This document shows, piece by piece, positions 16,040 to 24,342 of a stretch of 24,993 bases of DNA (the first letter of the stretch is position 1; the number at the start of each line of letters is the position of its first letter). Both the position numbers and the translations under genes were made by a program. The notes beneath the pieces were generated by a model, which saw nothing but the letters and a program-made list of their open reading frames with translations, was not told the origin of the DNA and ran no database searches. Origin of the DNA: JBDTNQ01 sp039933635 (lineage in GTDB: Bacteria; Acidobacteriota; Vicinamibacteria; Vicinamibacterales; SCN-69-37); contig JBDTNQ010000065.1 of assembly GCA_039933635.1 (NCBI GenBank), positions 1 through 24,993 of the forward strand, in the 5' to 3' direction.

Positions 16040-18646
16040 GTGCGTCCCGCGCTCATCGTCATGATCGCGACCGTGGCGATTGCCAGCGTCGCCGGATGGG
16101 CCGTCACTCGCGGGCGGCGCCTGACGTCCCGCGTCACGGCCGTGGCCATCGAACCTGGCACGTCGCGGACGCTTGCTGCCGATCGGTCATCACGCATCTC
16201 CAACCTCCGCTATGCGCTATCGCTGGAGATTCCAGCAGCGGTATCGCAGCCCATTTCCGGCAGGCTCGACGCCACCTTCGAGCTGCGCGACGCGTCGCGA
16301 CCGCTCGTGTTCGACTTCGCTCAGCCTCCAGAACGCCTGCTCAAGATGACGGCGGGAGGCCGGACAACGTCGCCGCGCGTCGAGTCCGGCCACATCGTGG
16401 TGCCGCCGCTGCAGTTGTCCGAAGGCCGAAACGTCGTCTCGTTCGAGTTCCTCGCCGGCGACGAGTCCCTCAACCGCCACGACGACTTCATGTACTCGCT
16501 GTTCGTGCCGTCGCGCGCGTCGGTGGCCATCCCGGTGTTCGACCAGCCCGATTTAAAGGCGCGCTGGCAACTGTCGTTGAAGCTGCCACGCGGATGGCAG
16601 GCGGTCTCGAACGGCCGCGAGGCGGGGCGGGTCACGGCCGGCGAGCAGGCGCACGTCACGTTCGACGAGACACGGCCGATCCCGACCTATCTCTTCGCGA
16701 TCGTCGCGGGTCGCTTCAGCATTGACACAGCCGAACGGGACGGCCGGACGCTTCGCATGTTCCATCGCGAATCCGACGGGCCGAAGGTGGCTCGCAACCG
16801 GGACGCGATCTTCGATCTCCACGCCCGAGCGCTGGCCTGGATGACGACCTACACGGGTATCGGGTATCCGTTCGGTAAATTCGACTTCGTGCTGCTTCCG
16901 TCGTTCCAGTTCGGCGGCATGGAACATCCCGGCGCGATCTACTACAACGCTGACGCCCTGCTGCTCGAGGAGTCGGCCACGCAGAACCAGCAGCTGAATC
17001 GCGCCAACGTCATCTCTCACGAGACGGCCCACATGTGGTTCGGTGACCTCGTCACGATGCCGTGGTTCGACGATGTGTGGATGAAGGAGGTGTTCGCCAA
17101 TTTCTTCGCGGCCAAGATCGTCAACCCGTCGTTCCCCAGCGTGAACCACCCGTTGCGATTTCTGCTGCAGAACTATCCCGCTGCCTACGAGGTCGATCGC
17201 ACGGCCGGTGCAAATCCCATTCGCCAGCCACTCGACAACCTGTCCGAGGCCGGCTCGCTCTACGGCGCGATCATCTACCAGAAGGCCCCGATCGTCATGC
17301 GGCAGCTCGAGCTGCTGCTGGGGGAAGATGCGCTGCGCGACGGCCTGCGCGAGTACCTCACGACCAATGCCTACGGCAACGCGAGCTGGACCGATCTCAT
17401 CCGCGTGCTCGACGACCGCACGCCTCGTGACCTCGCGGCGTGGGGTGAGGCGTGGGTCAGCCGGTCAGGGCGACCGGCGATCGCGACAGAACTCGAGACG
17501 AATACCACGACCATCACGCGGCTCGCACTGCGGCAGTCCGATCCCGCGGGACGCGACGTGCTTTGGCCGCAGCGCCTGGCGGTCATGCTTGGGCGCGGAT
17601 CCGCCACCGAGAGCCTTCCGGTCACGATCGACGGCGTCGTGACGGCCGTGGCCGCCGCCACGGGACGACCGAGACCCGACTGGGTCCTGCCGACGGGCGA
17701 GGGACTCGGATATGGCGATTTCGTCCTGGACCCGGCGACCGAGTCGTCGCTGAGCACCACCGCTCACCGGATCCAGGATCCGCTGACGCGCGGCTCGGCA
17801 CTGCTGACGCTGTGGGAGTCGATGTTGGACGGCCGCGTTCCGATTACGGCGATGCGCGAGGAGCTTTTGGCGGCCCTGCCACAGGAGACGAACGAACTGC
17901 TGTTGCAGTGGATGCTCGATCAGACGCGCGCGCTGTTCTGGCGGTGGACACCGGCCGCCGAGCGGCCGGCCTACTCAGCGCGGCTGGAGCCGCTCCTGCG
18001 CGAGGGCCTGAATCAGGCGCGGTCGACCAGCGCAAAGGCCGCGTGGTTCGCGACGATTCGCTCTGTCGCCACGGAACGCCAAACAGTGGAGTGGCTCGAG
18101 GCGGTGTGGCGACGCGAGGTTCGCGTGGAGGGCCTGCCGCTGGCCGAAACGGACGAGGCGGATCTGGCGCTGGATCTCGCAGTTCGGGATGTGCCGCATG
18201 CCGAATCGATCCTGGCGGCCCAACTCGAGCGGTTCGTCAACCCGGACCGTCGCGCACGTTTCGCCTTCGTCGTTCCGGCGGTGTCGCGCGATCGCGCGGC
18301 GCGCGAGCGGTTCTTCGAGAGTCTCGAGGACGTCCGCAACCGCACACGCGAGGCGTGGGTGCTCGATGCCGCGCGGTATCTCCATCACCCGTTGCGCGCA
18401 CAGTCGTCAGCGAGCCTCGTACGGCCCGCGCTCGACCTGCTGTGGGACCTTCAACGCACCGGTGACATCTTCTTCCCCAAACGATGGGCGGACGCCACGC
18501 TGGCGGGGTATCAGGGGCCGGCCATCGCCGACGAGGTACACGCGTTCATCAACTCGCTGCCGCCGAACTACCCGCCGCGCCTCCGGTGGGTATTGCTGGC
18601 ATCTGCCGATCCGTTGTTCCGGTCAGCCGCGATCCTGAAACACTGA
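16040..18646 (+). CDS. M1 family aminopeptidase, membrane-anchored
   Basis: A zinc aminopeptidase of 868 residues that should remove N-terminal residues from peptides. A hydrophobic segment (PALIVMIATVAIASVAGWAV) at the N-terminus acts as signal peptide or anchor. A beta-rich N-domain precedes the catalytic domain. The exopeptidase motif is FGGMEHPG at about 291-298, in place of classical GAMEN. The zinc site is HETAHMWFGDLVTMPW (H327, E328, H331), with the third ligand E350 in WMKEVFANFF. The catalytic tyrosine is probably that of IIYQKAP further on. A long helical C-domain completes the length usual for the family. The start is a GTG at 16040, two bases after the patatin stop; the ATG at 16061 is an alternative. 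A further upstream ATG at 15968 lies inside the patatin gene and is rejected. It ends convergently with the S9 peptidase. Confidence 0.93.
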   Translation: MRPALIVMIATVAIASVAGWAVTRGRRLTSRVTAVAIEPGTSRTLAADRSSRISNLRYALSLEIPAAVSQPISGRLDATFELRDASRPLVFDFAQPPERLLKMTAGGRTTSPRVESGHIVVPPLQLSEGRNVVSFEFLAGDESLNRHDDFMYSLFVPSRASVAIPVFDQPDLKARWQLSLKLPRGWQAVSNGREAGRVTAGEQAHVTFDETRPIPTYLFAIVAGRFSIDTAERDGRTLRMFHRESDGPKVARNRDAIFDLHARALAWMTTYTGIGYPFGKFDFVLLPSFQFGGMEHPGAIYYNADALLLEESATQNQQLNRANVISHETAHMWFGDLVTMPWFDDVWMKEVFANFFAAKIVNPSFPSVNHPLRFLLQNYPAAYEVDRTAGANPIRQPLDNLSEAGSLYGAIIYQKAPIVMRQLELLLGEDALRDGLREYLTTNAYGNASWTDLIRVLDDRTPRDLAAWGEAWVSRSGRPAIATELETNTTTITRLALRQSDPAGRDVLWPQRLAVMLGRGSATESLPVTIDGVVTAVAAATGRPRPDWVLPTGEGLGYGDFVLDPATESSLSTTAHRIQDPLTRGSALLTLWESMLDGRVPITAMREELLAALPQETNELLLQWMLDQTRALFWRWTPAAERPAYSARLEPLLREGLNQARSTSAKAAWFATIRSVATERQTVEWLEAVWRREVRVEGLPLAETDEADLALDLAVRDVPHAESILAAQLERFVNPDRRARFAFVVPAVSRDRAARERFFESLEDVRNRTREAWVLDAARYLHHPLRAQSSASLVRPALDLLWDLQRTGDIFFPKRWADATLAGYQGPAIADEVHAFINSLPPNYPPRLRWVLLASADPLFRSAAILKH

Positions 18647-18658
18647 TCCGCGGCTCAC

Positions 18659-20836
18659 CTACTGGCCATCGAGCATGCCCAGCTGCCACATGATGAACAG
18701 GCGCTGATCGACCGCATCCCGAAGCCGCAGGTTGAGCGGCTTGCCCTGCCCGTGTCCGGCCTCGCGGTCGACCCACAACAGCACAGGCTTTTCCGCCGGA
18801 TCTGACGTCGTTGCGGCTTGAAGAGCCGCGGCCATCTTCCTGGCGTGGAGGGCGTGCACACGCGTGTCGTGTTCACCGGCTGTGAGAAACACCGAAGGGT
18901 ACTTCGTGCCGGGCTTCACGTGCTGATACGGGGAGTACGCAGCCAGGTAATTGAACTGATCCGGATCCTCCGCGGTGCCGTACTCGGGCACCCAGTACCG
19001 CGCCATGAGGAAATTCTGATAGCGCAGCATGTCGAGCAACGGGACGGCCACGACGGCGGCGCGAAACAGGTCGGGACGCTGCGTGACCAGCGTGCCCGTC
19101 AACAGACCACCATTCGACCCGCCCGAAATCGCCAGATGCGAGGCATCGGTGTAGCCGTTGGCCATGAGCCACTCAGCGGCCGCGATGAAATCATCGAAGA
19201 CGTTCTGCTTGTGGCCCAGCATGCCGGCGTCGTGCCACGCGTCACCGTACTCACCGCCGCCGCGCAGATTCGGCACGGCGTACACGCCACCCGCATCGAA
19301 CCACTGAAAGAGCGACGCGGAAAACGCGGGCGTCAGATTGATATTGAATCCGCCATAGCCGTACAGCAGCGTCGGCGTCCTGCCGTTTTTCGTCAGGCCT
19401 TTCTTGTGGACGAGGAACATGCTGATCCTGGTGCCGTCCTTCGACGGGTACCAGACCTGCTCGACGTCCACACTCGACGGTTCGACGGGCACGGGCGGTT
19501 GAGCCCAGAGGTCGGCCGGCGCGGATGGCCTGACAAGGTCCACGTGAAAGATCGAGGTCGGATAGTTGTAGCTCGTAAACGTCAGGAAGGCGTCGCTTCG
19601 ATCTTCCTCGGTCGCCATACCCACTGAGCCGATGCCCGGCTGATTGACCAGGCCCAGAGACTTGCCGGTCATGTCGAACACCTCGACGACGTTCGACGCG
19701 TTCTTCAGGTAGGTGACGACGATGAAGCCCTTGGCGAACGACACGCCTTCGATCACCGCCTCCGCTCGTTCGGGCACGATGTCGCGCCAATGCGCCTCGT
19801 CGGGTGTCGCGGCGGGTGCGGCCACGACACGACCCTTTGGCGCGCCCTTGGTCGTCTGGATATACAACACGTTGTCGATCACTGTGCCGGACGCCAGGCC
19901 GGCCGTGCCGACCGTCACCACCTTGCGGGTAACCTTGCCCGTTCTCAGGACGTCATCGAAGTTCGCGAGCCAGAGATCGTTGGACTTGGTGTCGACCCAG
20001 TAGCCGAGCAGTAGCCAACGGCCATCGTGTGACAGCGAGCCGTCCGGTCCCCAGGTGGTCGCGAGCTTCGCGTTCTCGGCCTTCGTGAATTGCCGGAAGA
20101 GCAGCATGTCCTTCGAGCGATCCGTCCCCATGCGATGGAACAGCACCTGGCCGCTGTACGGATCCTTGGGGTTCTTCAGGTTCTGATACAGGAAGCCGCT
20201 ATCGTCCGGCAGCCATTGCGCGGCCTGGGTCTTGTCGGGGATCTCGAACGGGAGTCGCTGTCCCGAGTCGACGTCCAGAAGATGGAGCGTGGTGTTTTCG
20301 TCGCCGGCGCGATACGTGCCGTACGCGAGACGCGTTCCGTCGTTGGACGGCGAGAACCACTCGACCGTCGTCAGGCCAGACGGATCAAGGACGGCCGGAT
20401 CGATGAGCACCTTATCGGCGCCCTTGAGCCCGGTGCGCCAGTAGATGACCGGCTGGTTCTGACTGCCTTCGCGTTTTGAGAAGAAGAATCGATCGTGGCG
20501 AACGGCCGGTGCACTGACCACGCCGACCTCCATGAGGGGGCGCAGGCGATCCTCGAGCGCTTTGCGCCCGGGCAAATGATCGAGCACGTCGCGGGTGTAC
20601 TGGTTCTGCGCGTCGGTCCATGCGGAGACGACCGGCGTGACCTGTCCCTGGTCATCGGCCTTCGCGTTGTCGCCTTCGAGCCACCGATAGTTGTCCGTCA
20701 CGGAGACGCCGTGCAGGACGTCGGTCACAGGGTTGGCCTGCGTCGCCGGCGGCCGCGCCGACGTGCGCGCAATGCTTCGGCCGGAGCACGCCACCATTCC
20801 GAACCCGACACACGCCAGCAACACCAGTGCCTTCAT
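18659..20836 (-). CDS. Prolyl oligopeptidase family serine peptidase (S9A), probable lipoprotein
   Basis: A 725-residue serine peptidase that cleaves short peptides after proline. The N-terminus MKALVLLACVGFGMVAC resembles a lipoprotein signal with C17 as the lipidated cysteine, though the lipobox (MVAC) is not ideal. The beta-propeller domain covers about residues 100-440 (it includes VLIDPAVLDPSGLTTVEWFS), followed by the alpha/beta hydrolase domain. The catalytic triad is S574 (ISGGSNGGLL), D657 (GEHDTRVHA) and H695 (REAGHGQGKP), close to the spacing of porcine prolyl oligopeptidase. LRGGGEYGDAWHDAGM is another family signature. The true start is the ATG at 20836; the frame stays open for 156 more codons to 21304, but these are the reverse frame of the neighbouring gene. 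It lies 49 bases downstream of the conserved unknown gene on the same strand. Confidence 0.95.
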   Translation of the reverse strand: MKALVLLACVGFGMVACSGRSIARTSARPPATQANPVTDVLHGVSVTDNYRWLEGDNAKADDQGQVTPVVSAWTDAQNQYTRDVLDHLPGRKALEDRLRPLMEVGVVSAPAVRHDRFFFSKREGSQNQPVIYWRTGLKGADKVLIDPAVLDPSGLTTVEWFSPSNDGTRLAYGTYRAGDENTTLHLLDVDSGQRLPFEIPDKTQAAQWLPDDSGFLYQNLKNPKDPYSGQVLFHRMGTDRSKDMLLFRQFTKAENAKLATTWGPDGSLSHDGRWLLLGYWVDTKSNDLWLANFDDVLRTGKVTRKVVTVGTAGLASGTVIDNVLYIQTTKGAPKGRVVAAPAATPDEAHWRDIVPERAEAVIEGVSFAKGFIVVTYLKNASNVVEVFDMTGKSLGLVNQPGIGSVGMATEEDRSDAFLTFTSYNYPTSIFHVDLVRPSAPADLWAQPPVPVEPSSVDVEQVWYPSKDGTRISMFLVHKKGLTKNGRTPTLLYGYGGFNINLTPAFSASLFQWFDAGGVYAVPNLRGGGEYGDAWHDAGMLGHKQNVFDDFIAAAEWLMANGYTDASHLAISGGSNGGLLTGTLVTQRPDLFRAAVVAVPLLDMLRYQNFLMARYWVPEYGTAEDPDQFNYLAAYSPYQHVKPGTKYPSVFLTAGEHDTRVHALHARKMAAALQAATTSDPAEKPVLLWVDREAGHGQGKPLNLRLRDAVDQRLFIMWQLGMLDGQ

Positions 20837-20885
20837 GGAGCAAGAATAGCGCGGGCTGCAAGGGGGCCGGCGCGGGCGATGCGCT

Positions 20886-22349
20886 TCAGGCGGCCGGCGT
20901 GGATCTGGCCGGCTGTTCGACGACGCAGCCGAGCAAGCCGCGGGCTTTGATGAGGTGCGCCACGGCTGGTGGCACCATGTCGGTCCAGCGCTCGTCGCCG
21001 GCGCGGAGGCGCGCCAGAACGTCGCGCGAGTAGATCGCCAGGCAGGCCTCATCGACGTCCCGGATGCCTTCGAGCAGGCGGTTCTCGAGCAGGAACTCGT
21101 AGAGGTGCCGCAGGTGCGGCGCGGTGCGCAGATTCCCCGCGGTGACGCGCGCGCCAGTCGCGGGTTCCTGCTGTGGATAGGCGTAGATCTTGAGCGCGTT
21201 CTTGAACAGTCGTCCGAAGGATTCGAGGATGCCGCCGTCGAGGTCGGAGTAGTACTTGTCCTCGAAGATTTCCCGCAGCGTCGGCACGCCCATGACGAGC
21301 CCAATCATCTGCTTCGTGTAGCGGAACAGGTACGCCGCCAGCCGGTGGTACTCGCCGTAGTTCGAGACGAGCACCGTGTGGCCCAACGTCGCCAGGATGT
21401 CGGCGCGATCGAGGAAGTCCTGGGGATCGATGGCATCGCCCTCGGCCTGCAGGTTTTTCAAGGTCATCTCGAACACGACAACCATCTGCGCGGGATCGAC
21501 GCCTGGCTCCTGGATGAACTGCGCCATGGCCCCGCGCAGCATGTCGACGGTGACTTTCGTCGCCGGCCTGAAGCTGCCGCGCTGCACCAGGATCGATTTC
21601 TTGTAGAACACGTCCGACGGTTGCACGACGTGACCGGAGGCCGTGAACAGTGCCGCGTTCGTGAGGCCGTTCTGAACAAGCTTCAAGCTCGCCAGTCGGT
21701 TGTCCACGCCCGCGAAGGCGGGACCAGCGAGCTCGATCATGTCCACCTCGACGCGCGCCGGCGTCAGGTGGTCAAGCAGGGCGGCTATGACCGCGTCGAT
21801 GCTGGCGTGCCGATACAAGGCGGCATGCACCAGGTTGAGGCCCATGAGACCGAGGGCCTCCTGCTGCTGATCCATTTCGCGGTCGGTGAGACGCACGTGA
21901 ATCGTGATCTCCGAAGGCGCCGATAGCGGCTCGGTCTGGAAGCGGACGCCAAGCCAACCGTGCCCATCTTCTTTACGCGAGTAACTGCGCGTCGCAACCG
22001 TGTCGGCAAAAACGAAAAATCGTGTGTTCGTTCCCCGTTTCGCTTGCAGACGATCGATCAGCAGGCCGTACTCGTGATCGAGCATCTTCACCAGCCGCTC
22101 CCGGCTGACGTAGCGTTCGCACGATCCGTAGATGGCATCGCTGAACGTCATGTCGTACGCCGACATGGCCTTCGCAATCGTGCCGGCCGCGCCGCCCACG
22201 CGGAAGAGCCAGCGCGCCACTTCCTGGCCGGCGCCGATCTCGGCGAACGTGCCATAGGTCGTGGCGTCGAGATTGATCTCCAGCGCCTTGCGATGCGGAT
22301 CATGCAACTGAGTAGCCACGCGGATGGTCTCCGACCGGTCAATCGGCAT
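20886..22349 (-). CDS. Conserved protein of unknown function (about 490 residues)
   Basis: A soluble protein of 487 residues if it starts at the ATG at 22349, or 502 from a GTG at 22394; neither has a clear ribosome-binding site. I recall close relatives in Acidobacteria, Planctomycetes and Bacteroidetes filed under conflicting names, including nicotinate-nucleotide adenylyltransferase and TonB-dependent receptor. I see neither an HxGH nucleotidyltransferase motif nor any signal peptide or beta-barrel, so I do not adopt those names. Conserved-looking blocks are TNAALFTASGHVVQPSDVFY, SILVQRGSFRPATKV, PQDFLDRADILATLGHTVLV, SNYGEYHRLAAYLFRYTKQM, GVPTLREIFEDKYYSDLDGG and ILESFGRLFKNALKIYAYP. Many Asp, Glu and His residues would suit an enzyme, but no reaction can be assigned. 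It is transcribed divergently from the glutaminyl cyclase gene. Confidence 0.88.
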   Translation of the reverse strand: MPIDRSETIRVATQLHDPHRKALEINLDATTYGTFAEIGAGQEVARWLFRVGGAAGTIAKAMSAYDMTFSDAIYGSCERYVSRERLVKMLDHEYGLLIDRLQAKRGTNTRFFVFADTVATRSYSRKEDGHGWLGVRFQTEPLSAPSEITIHVRLTDREMDQQQEALGLMGLNLVHAALYRHASIDAVIAALLDHLTPARVEVDMIELAGPAFAGVDNRLASLKLVQNGLTNAALFTASGHVVQPSDVFYKKSILVQRGSFRPATKVTVDMLRGAMAQFIQEPGVDPAQMVVVFEMTLKNLQAEGDAIDPQDFLDRADILATLGHTVLVSNYGEYHRLAAYLFRYTKQMIGLVMGVPTLREIFEDKYYSDLDGGILESFGRLFKNALKIYAYPQQEPATGARVTAGNLRTAPHLRHLYEFLLENRLLEGIRDVDEACLAIYSRDVLARLRAGDERWTDMVPPAVAHLIKARGLLGCVVEQPARSTPAA

Positions 22350-22432
22350 CCGCGCCGCCGGCTTCACTGCGCCTGGCCCGCCGGGCGCGGCCACGGCCGG
22401 CGCGCCGCGGGGCGACGCACAACGAGGCTGGG

Positions 22433-22438
22433 TATGAT
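22433..22438 (+). promoter_or_regulatory. Candidate -10 hexamer of the glutaminyl cyclase gene
   Basis: TATGAT matches the TATAAT consensus at five of six positions. It ends nine bases before the ATG at 22448 and directly abuts the alternative GTG at 22439. A start site at the usual distance would fall at about 22445, so the ATG would be used on a nearly leaderless transcript. The GCGACG upstream is a poor -35 box. Confidence 0.45.
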
Positions 22439-22447
22439 GTGGGAATC

Positions 22448-23278
22448 ATGCCCAGAACGGCGGTCCGGTCATCACGCCTGCGTATCCCGGCACTCCTGGG
22501 CCTCGGGCTGGCGGTGGCCGTCGCCGTATACCTCCGCGCGGGAAGTCCCCCGCGATCGATCACGAACAGCGCCCCGCCAGCCGCCGTCCACTACACCTAC
22601 CGGGTCGTCCGCACCTATCCGCACGATCCCGGCGCGTTCACACAGGGCCTGATCTTCCGAGATGGCTACCTGTTCGAGAGCACCGGCCTCAATGGCCAAT
22701 CGCGCCTCCGCAAGGTCCGCCTCGAGACCGGACAGGTGGTGCAAGAAGCACGCGTCGCTGACGAACACTTCGCGGAAGGACTCACGGCCTGGCACGACCA
22801 GTTGATCCAGCTCACGTGGCAGTCGCATCTCGGATTCGTCTACGACCTCCCGACGTTCAGTCCACGACGAACGTTTGCCTATCCCTGGGACGGATGGGGC
22901 CTGACCCAGGACGGCTCGCGGCTGATCTTCAGCGACGGCAGCGACGCGCTGCGCTTCCTCGATCCCGTCACCTTCCAGGAGAACGGGCACGTGCGCGTCA
23001 CCGACAACGGCCAGCCCGTGGACAGGTTGAATGAGCTCGAGTTCATCAAGGGGTCGATCTACGCGAACGTCTGGCAGACGGATCGAATCGCGATCATTGC
23101 CCCAGGGGATGGCCACGTGACTGGTTGGATCGATCTTGCGGGTCTTCGGCCGACAAGCGATGGACAAGGGCCGATCGACGTACTGAACGGCATCGCGTAC
23201 GATGCGACAGGGGATCGGCTCTTCGTCACCGGCAAGTTGTGGCCGGCGTTGTTCGAAATCACGATCGGACCACTATGA
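22448..23278 (+). CDS. Glutaminyl-peptide cyclotransferase (glutaminyl cyclase, plant/bacterial type)
   Basis: A 276-residue secreted or anchored enzyme that would convert N-terminal glutamine of peptides to pyroglutamate, protecting them from aminopeptidases. After a hydrophobic segment (about residues 12-29) comes the five-bladed propeller of the papaya/Zymomonas-type family: VVRTYPHDPGAFTQGL, GYLFESTGLNGQSRLRKV, HFAEGLTAWHDQLIQLTW, YPWDGWGLTQDGSRLIFSDG and RLNELEFIKGSIYANVWQTD. This set of blocks is diagnostic for the family. The ATG at 22448 is preferred to a GTG at 22439, because a -10-like sequence ends at 22438. The last four bases (ATGA) overlap the start of the DinB-like gene, so the two are coupled. 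The client proteins are not known. Confidence 0.93.
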   Translation: MPRTAVRSSRLRIPALLGLGLAVAVAVYLRAGSPPRSITNSAPPAAVHYTYRVVRTYPHDPGAFTQGLIFRDGYLFESTGLNGQSRLRKVRLETGQVVQEARVADEHFAEGLTAWHDQLIQLTWQSHLGFVYDLPTFSPRRTFAYPWDGWGLTQDGSRLIFSDGSDALRFLDPVTFQENGHVRVTDNGQPVDRLNELEFIKGSIYANVWQTDRIAIIAPGDGHVTGWIDLAGLRPTSDGQGPIDVLNGIAYDATGDRLFVTGKLWPALFEITIGPL

Positions 23279-23832
23279 CCATGGCGACGAGACGACTGAT
23301 CGAATCGATTCGGGCCGAGTACGAGCGATATAAAGCGCTGGCCGAAGGGGCGATCTCACAGATCGAGGATCACGACCTCGTGGCGTCTCGCGGAAGCGAT
23401 GCGAACTCCGTTGCGACGGTCTGCTGGCACATCTCGGGCAACCTCCGCTCCAGGTTCACGAATTTCCTCACCGAAGATGGTGAGAAGAGCTGGCGGACGC
23501 GCGAGGAGGAGTTCGACCCCCGCCAGCCCGGTCGCGCCGAGCTGCTCGCGAAATGGGAAGAAGGCTGGCAGCCGCTGTTCGTGGCGCTGGCGGAGCTCAC
23601 CGACGAGGACCTCGACCGCACGGTCACGATTCGTCGTCAACCGCTCAAGGTGTACGAGGCCCTGCACCGCTCCCTGGCCCACACGAGCTATCACGTGGGC
23701 CAGATCGTGCTGATTGCCAAGGAAACCCGCGGGGACGCCTGGAAGTCGCTCAGTATTCCGCGCGGGCAATCCGACGCCTTCAACCGGGCCTCGAGTGGAG
23801 GCGCGTCGAGCCCGCCTGGCCCTGGGCGCTAG
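23275..23832 (+). CDS. DinB-like/DUF1572 family protein
   Basis: A 185-residue protein predicted to form a four-helix bundle of the DinB/YfiT type, with histidines placed to bind a metal: H52 (CWHISGNL) and H136 and H140 (AHTSYHVGQIV), the usual widely spaced pair of DinB-like proteins. Family members include metal-dependent thiol transferases (for example with bacillithiol or mycothiol), but many have no known role. The sequence AHTSYHVGQIVLIAK is very characteristic of DUF1572. The ATG at 23275 overlaps the glutaminyl cyclase stop by four bases (ATGA); an ATG at 23281 is also possible. A functional tie to glutaminyl cyclase is not evident. Confidence 0.88.
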   Translation: MTMATRRLIESIRAEYERYKALAEGAISQIEDHDLVASRGSDANSVATVCWHISGNLRSRFTNFLTEDGEKSWRTREEEFDPRQPGRAELLAKWEEGWQPLFVALAELTDEDLDRTVTIRRQPLKVYEALHRSLAHTSYHVGQIVLIAKETRGDAWKSLSIPRGQSDAFNRASSGGASSPPGPGR

Positions 23833-23857
23833 GACCAGCCGCCACCCCGAACGGCGC

Positions 23858-23863
23858 TATACT
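23858..23863 (+). promoter_or_regulatory. Candidate -10 hexamer for the SnoaL-like gene
   Basis: TATACT matches TATAAT at five of six positions and lies in the 112-base gap before the gene starting at 23945. The leader would be about 75 bases and includes a GGAGG ribosome-binding site. No clear -35 box at the standard distance is seen. Confidence 0.35.
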
Positions 23864-23944
23864 GGCGGCATCCACACAGCGTAGTTGCCGTGTCCGGGGA
23901 GCGCCCAATTTGCCCCCGATCACCCGTCCCGGAACGGAGGTCCC

Positions 23945-24337
23945 ATGGAACCCACGACGCCGTCACCGGCCCGCCAGCTCCTCGCGTATGCCTACGCTGC
24001 CTTCAACGCGCGTGACATCCCAGCAGCCCTGTCGGCCATGCATCCGGACGTTGAGTGGTCCAACGGCATGGAGGGCGGAAAGGTACACGGTCGCGACGAA
24101 GTCGGCGCGTACTGGACTCGGCAATGGACATCGGTCGACCCTCACGTCGATCCCCTCCGAATCGACGATGACGACGATGGGCATTTGATCGTCGCCGTAC
24201 ACCAGATCGTCCGGAACCTTGCGGGTCTGGTCGTCGCCGAGCGCTTCGTCGAGCATGCCTATCTGGTGGAAGACGGCTTGATCCGGCGGATGGAGATCCG
24301 GCCCGTGGAACACAAAGCGGATCGATTCACGTCCTAG
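23945..24337 (+). CDS. NTF2/SnoaL-like domain protein
   Basis: A 130-residue cytosolic protein with the cone-shaped NTF2-like fold. The N-terminal helices ARQLLAYAYAAFNARDIPAA are followed by ALSAMHPDVEWSNGMEGGKV and HGRDEVGAYWTRQW, and VEHAYLVEDGLIRRMEI is a typical last strand pair. Members range from polyketide cyclases and isomerases to small-ligand-binding proteins, so no specific reaction is assigned. The ATG at 23945 is preceded by GGAGG four bases upstream (23936-23940). A longer in-frame opening at 23885 gives unconserved residues and is rejected. It is followed five bases later by the small membrane protein. Confidence 0.85.
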   Translation: MEPTTPSPARQLLAYAYAAFNARDIPAALSAMHPDVEWSNGMEGGKVHGRDEVGAYWTRQWTSVDPHVDPLRIDDDDDGHLIVAVHQIVRNLAGLVVAERFVEHAYLVEDGLIRRMEIRPVEHKADRFTS

Positions 24338-24342
24338 TACTC

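Noticed and set aside
20837..21304. N-terminal extension of the S9 peptidase frame
   Set aside because: It overlaps the C-terminus of the conserved unknown gene in another frame and is Ser/Arg-rich junk, while a lipoprotein signal begins at 20836.
20886..22349. Annotation as nicotinate-nucleotide adenylyltransferase
   Set aside because: No HxGH nucleotidyltransferase motif or related SxTxxR-type motif is visible, so the name carried by some relatives is not supported.
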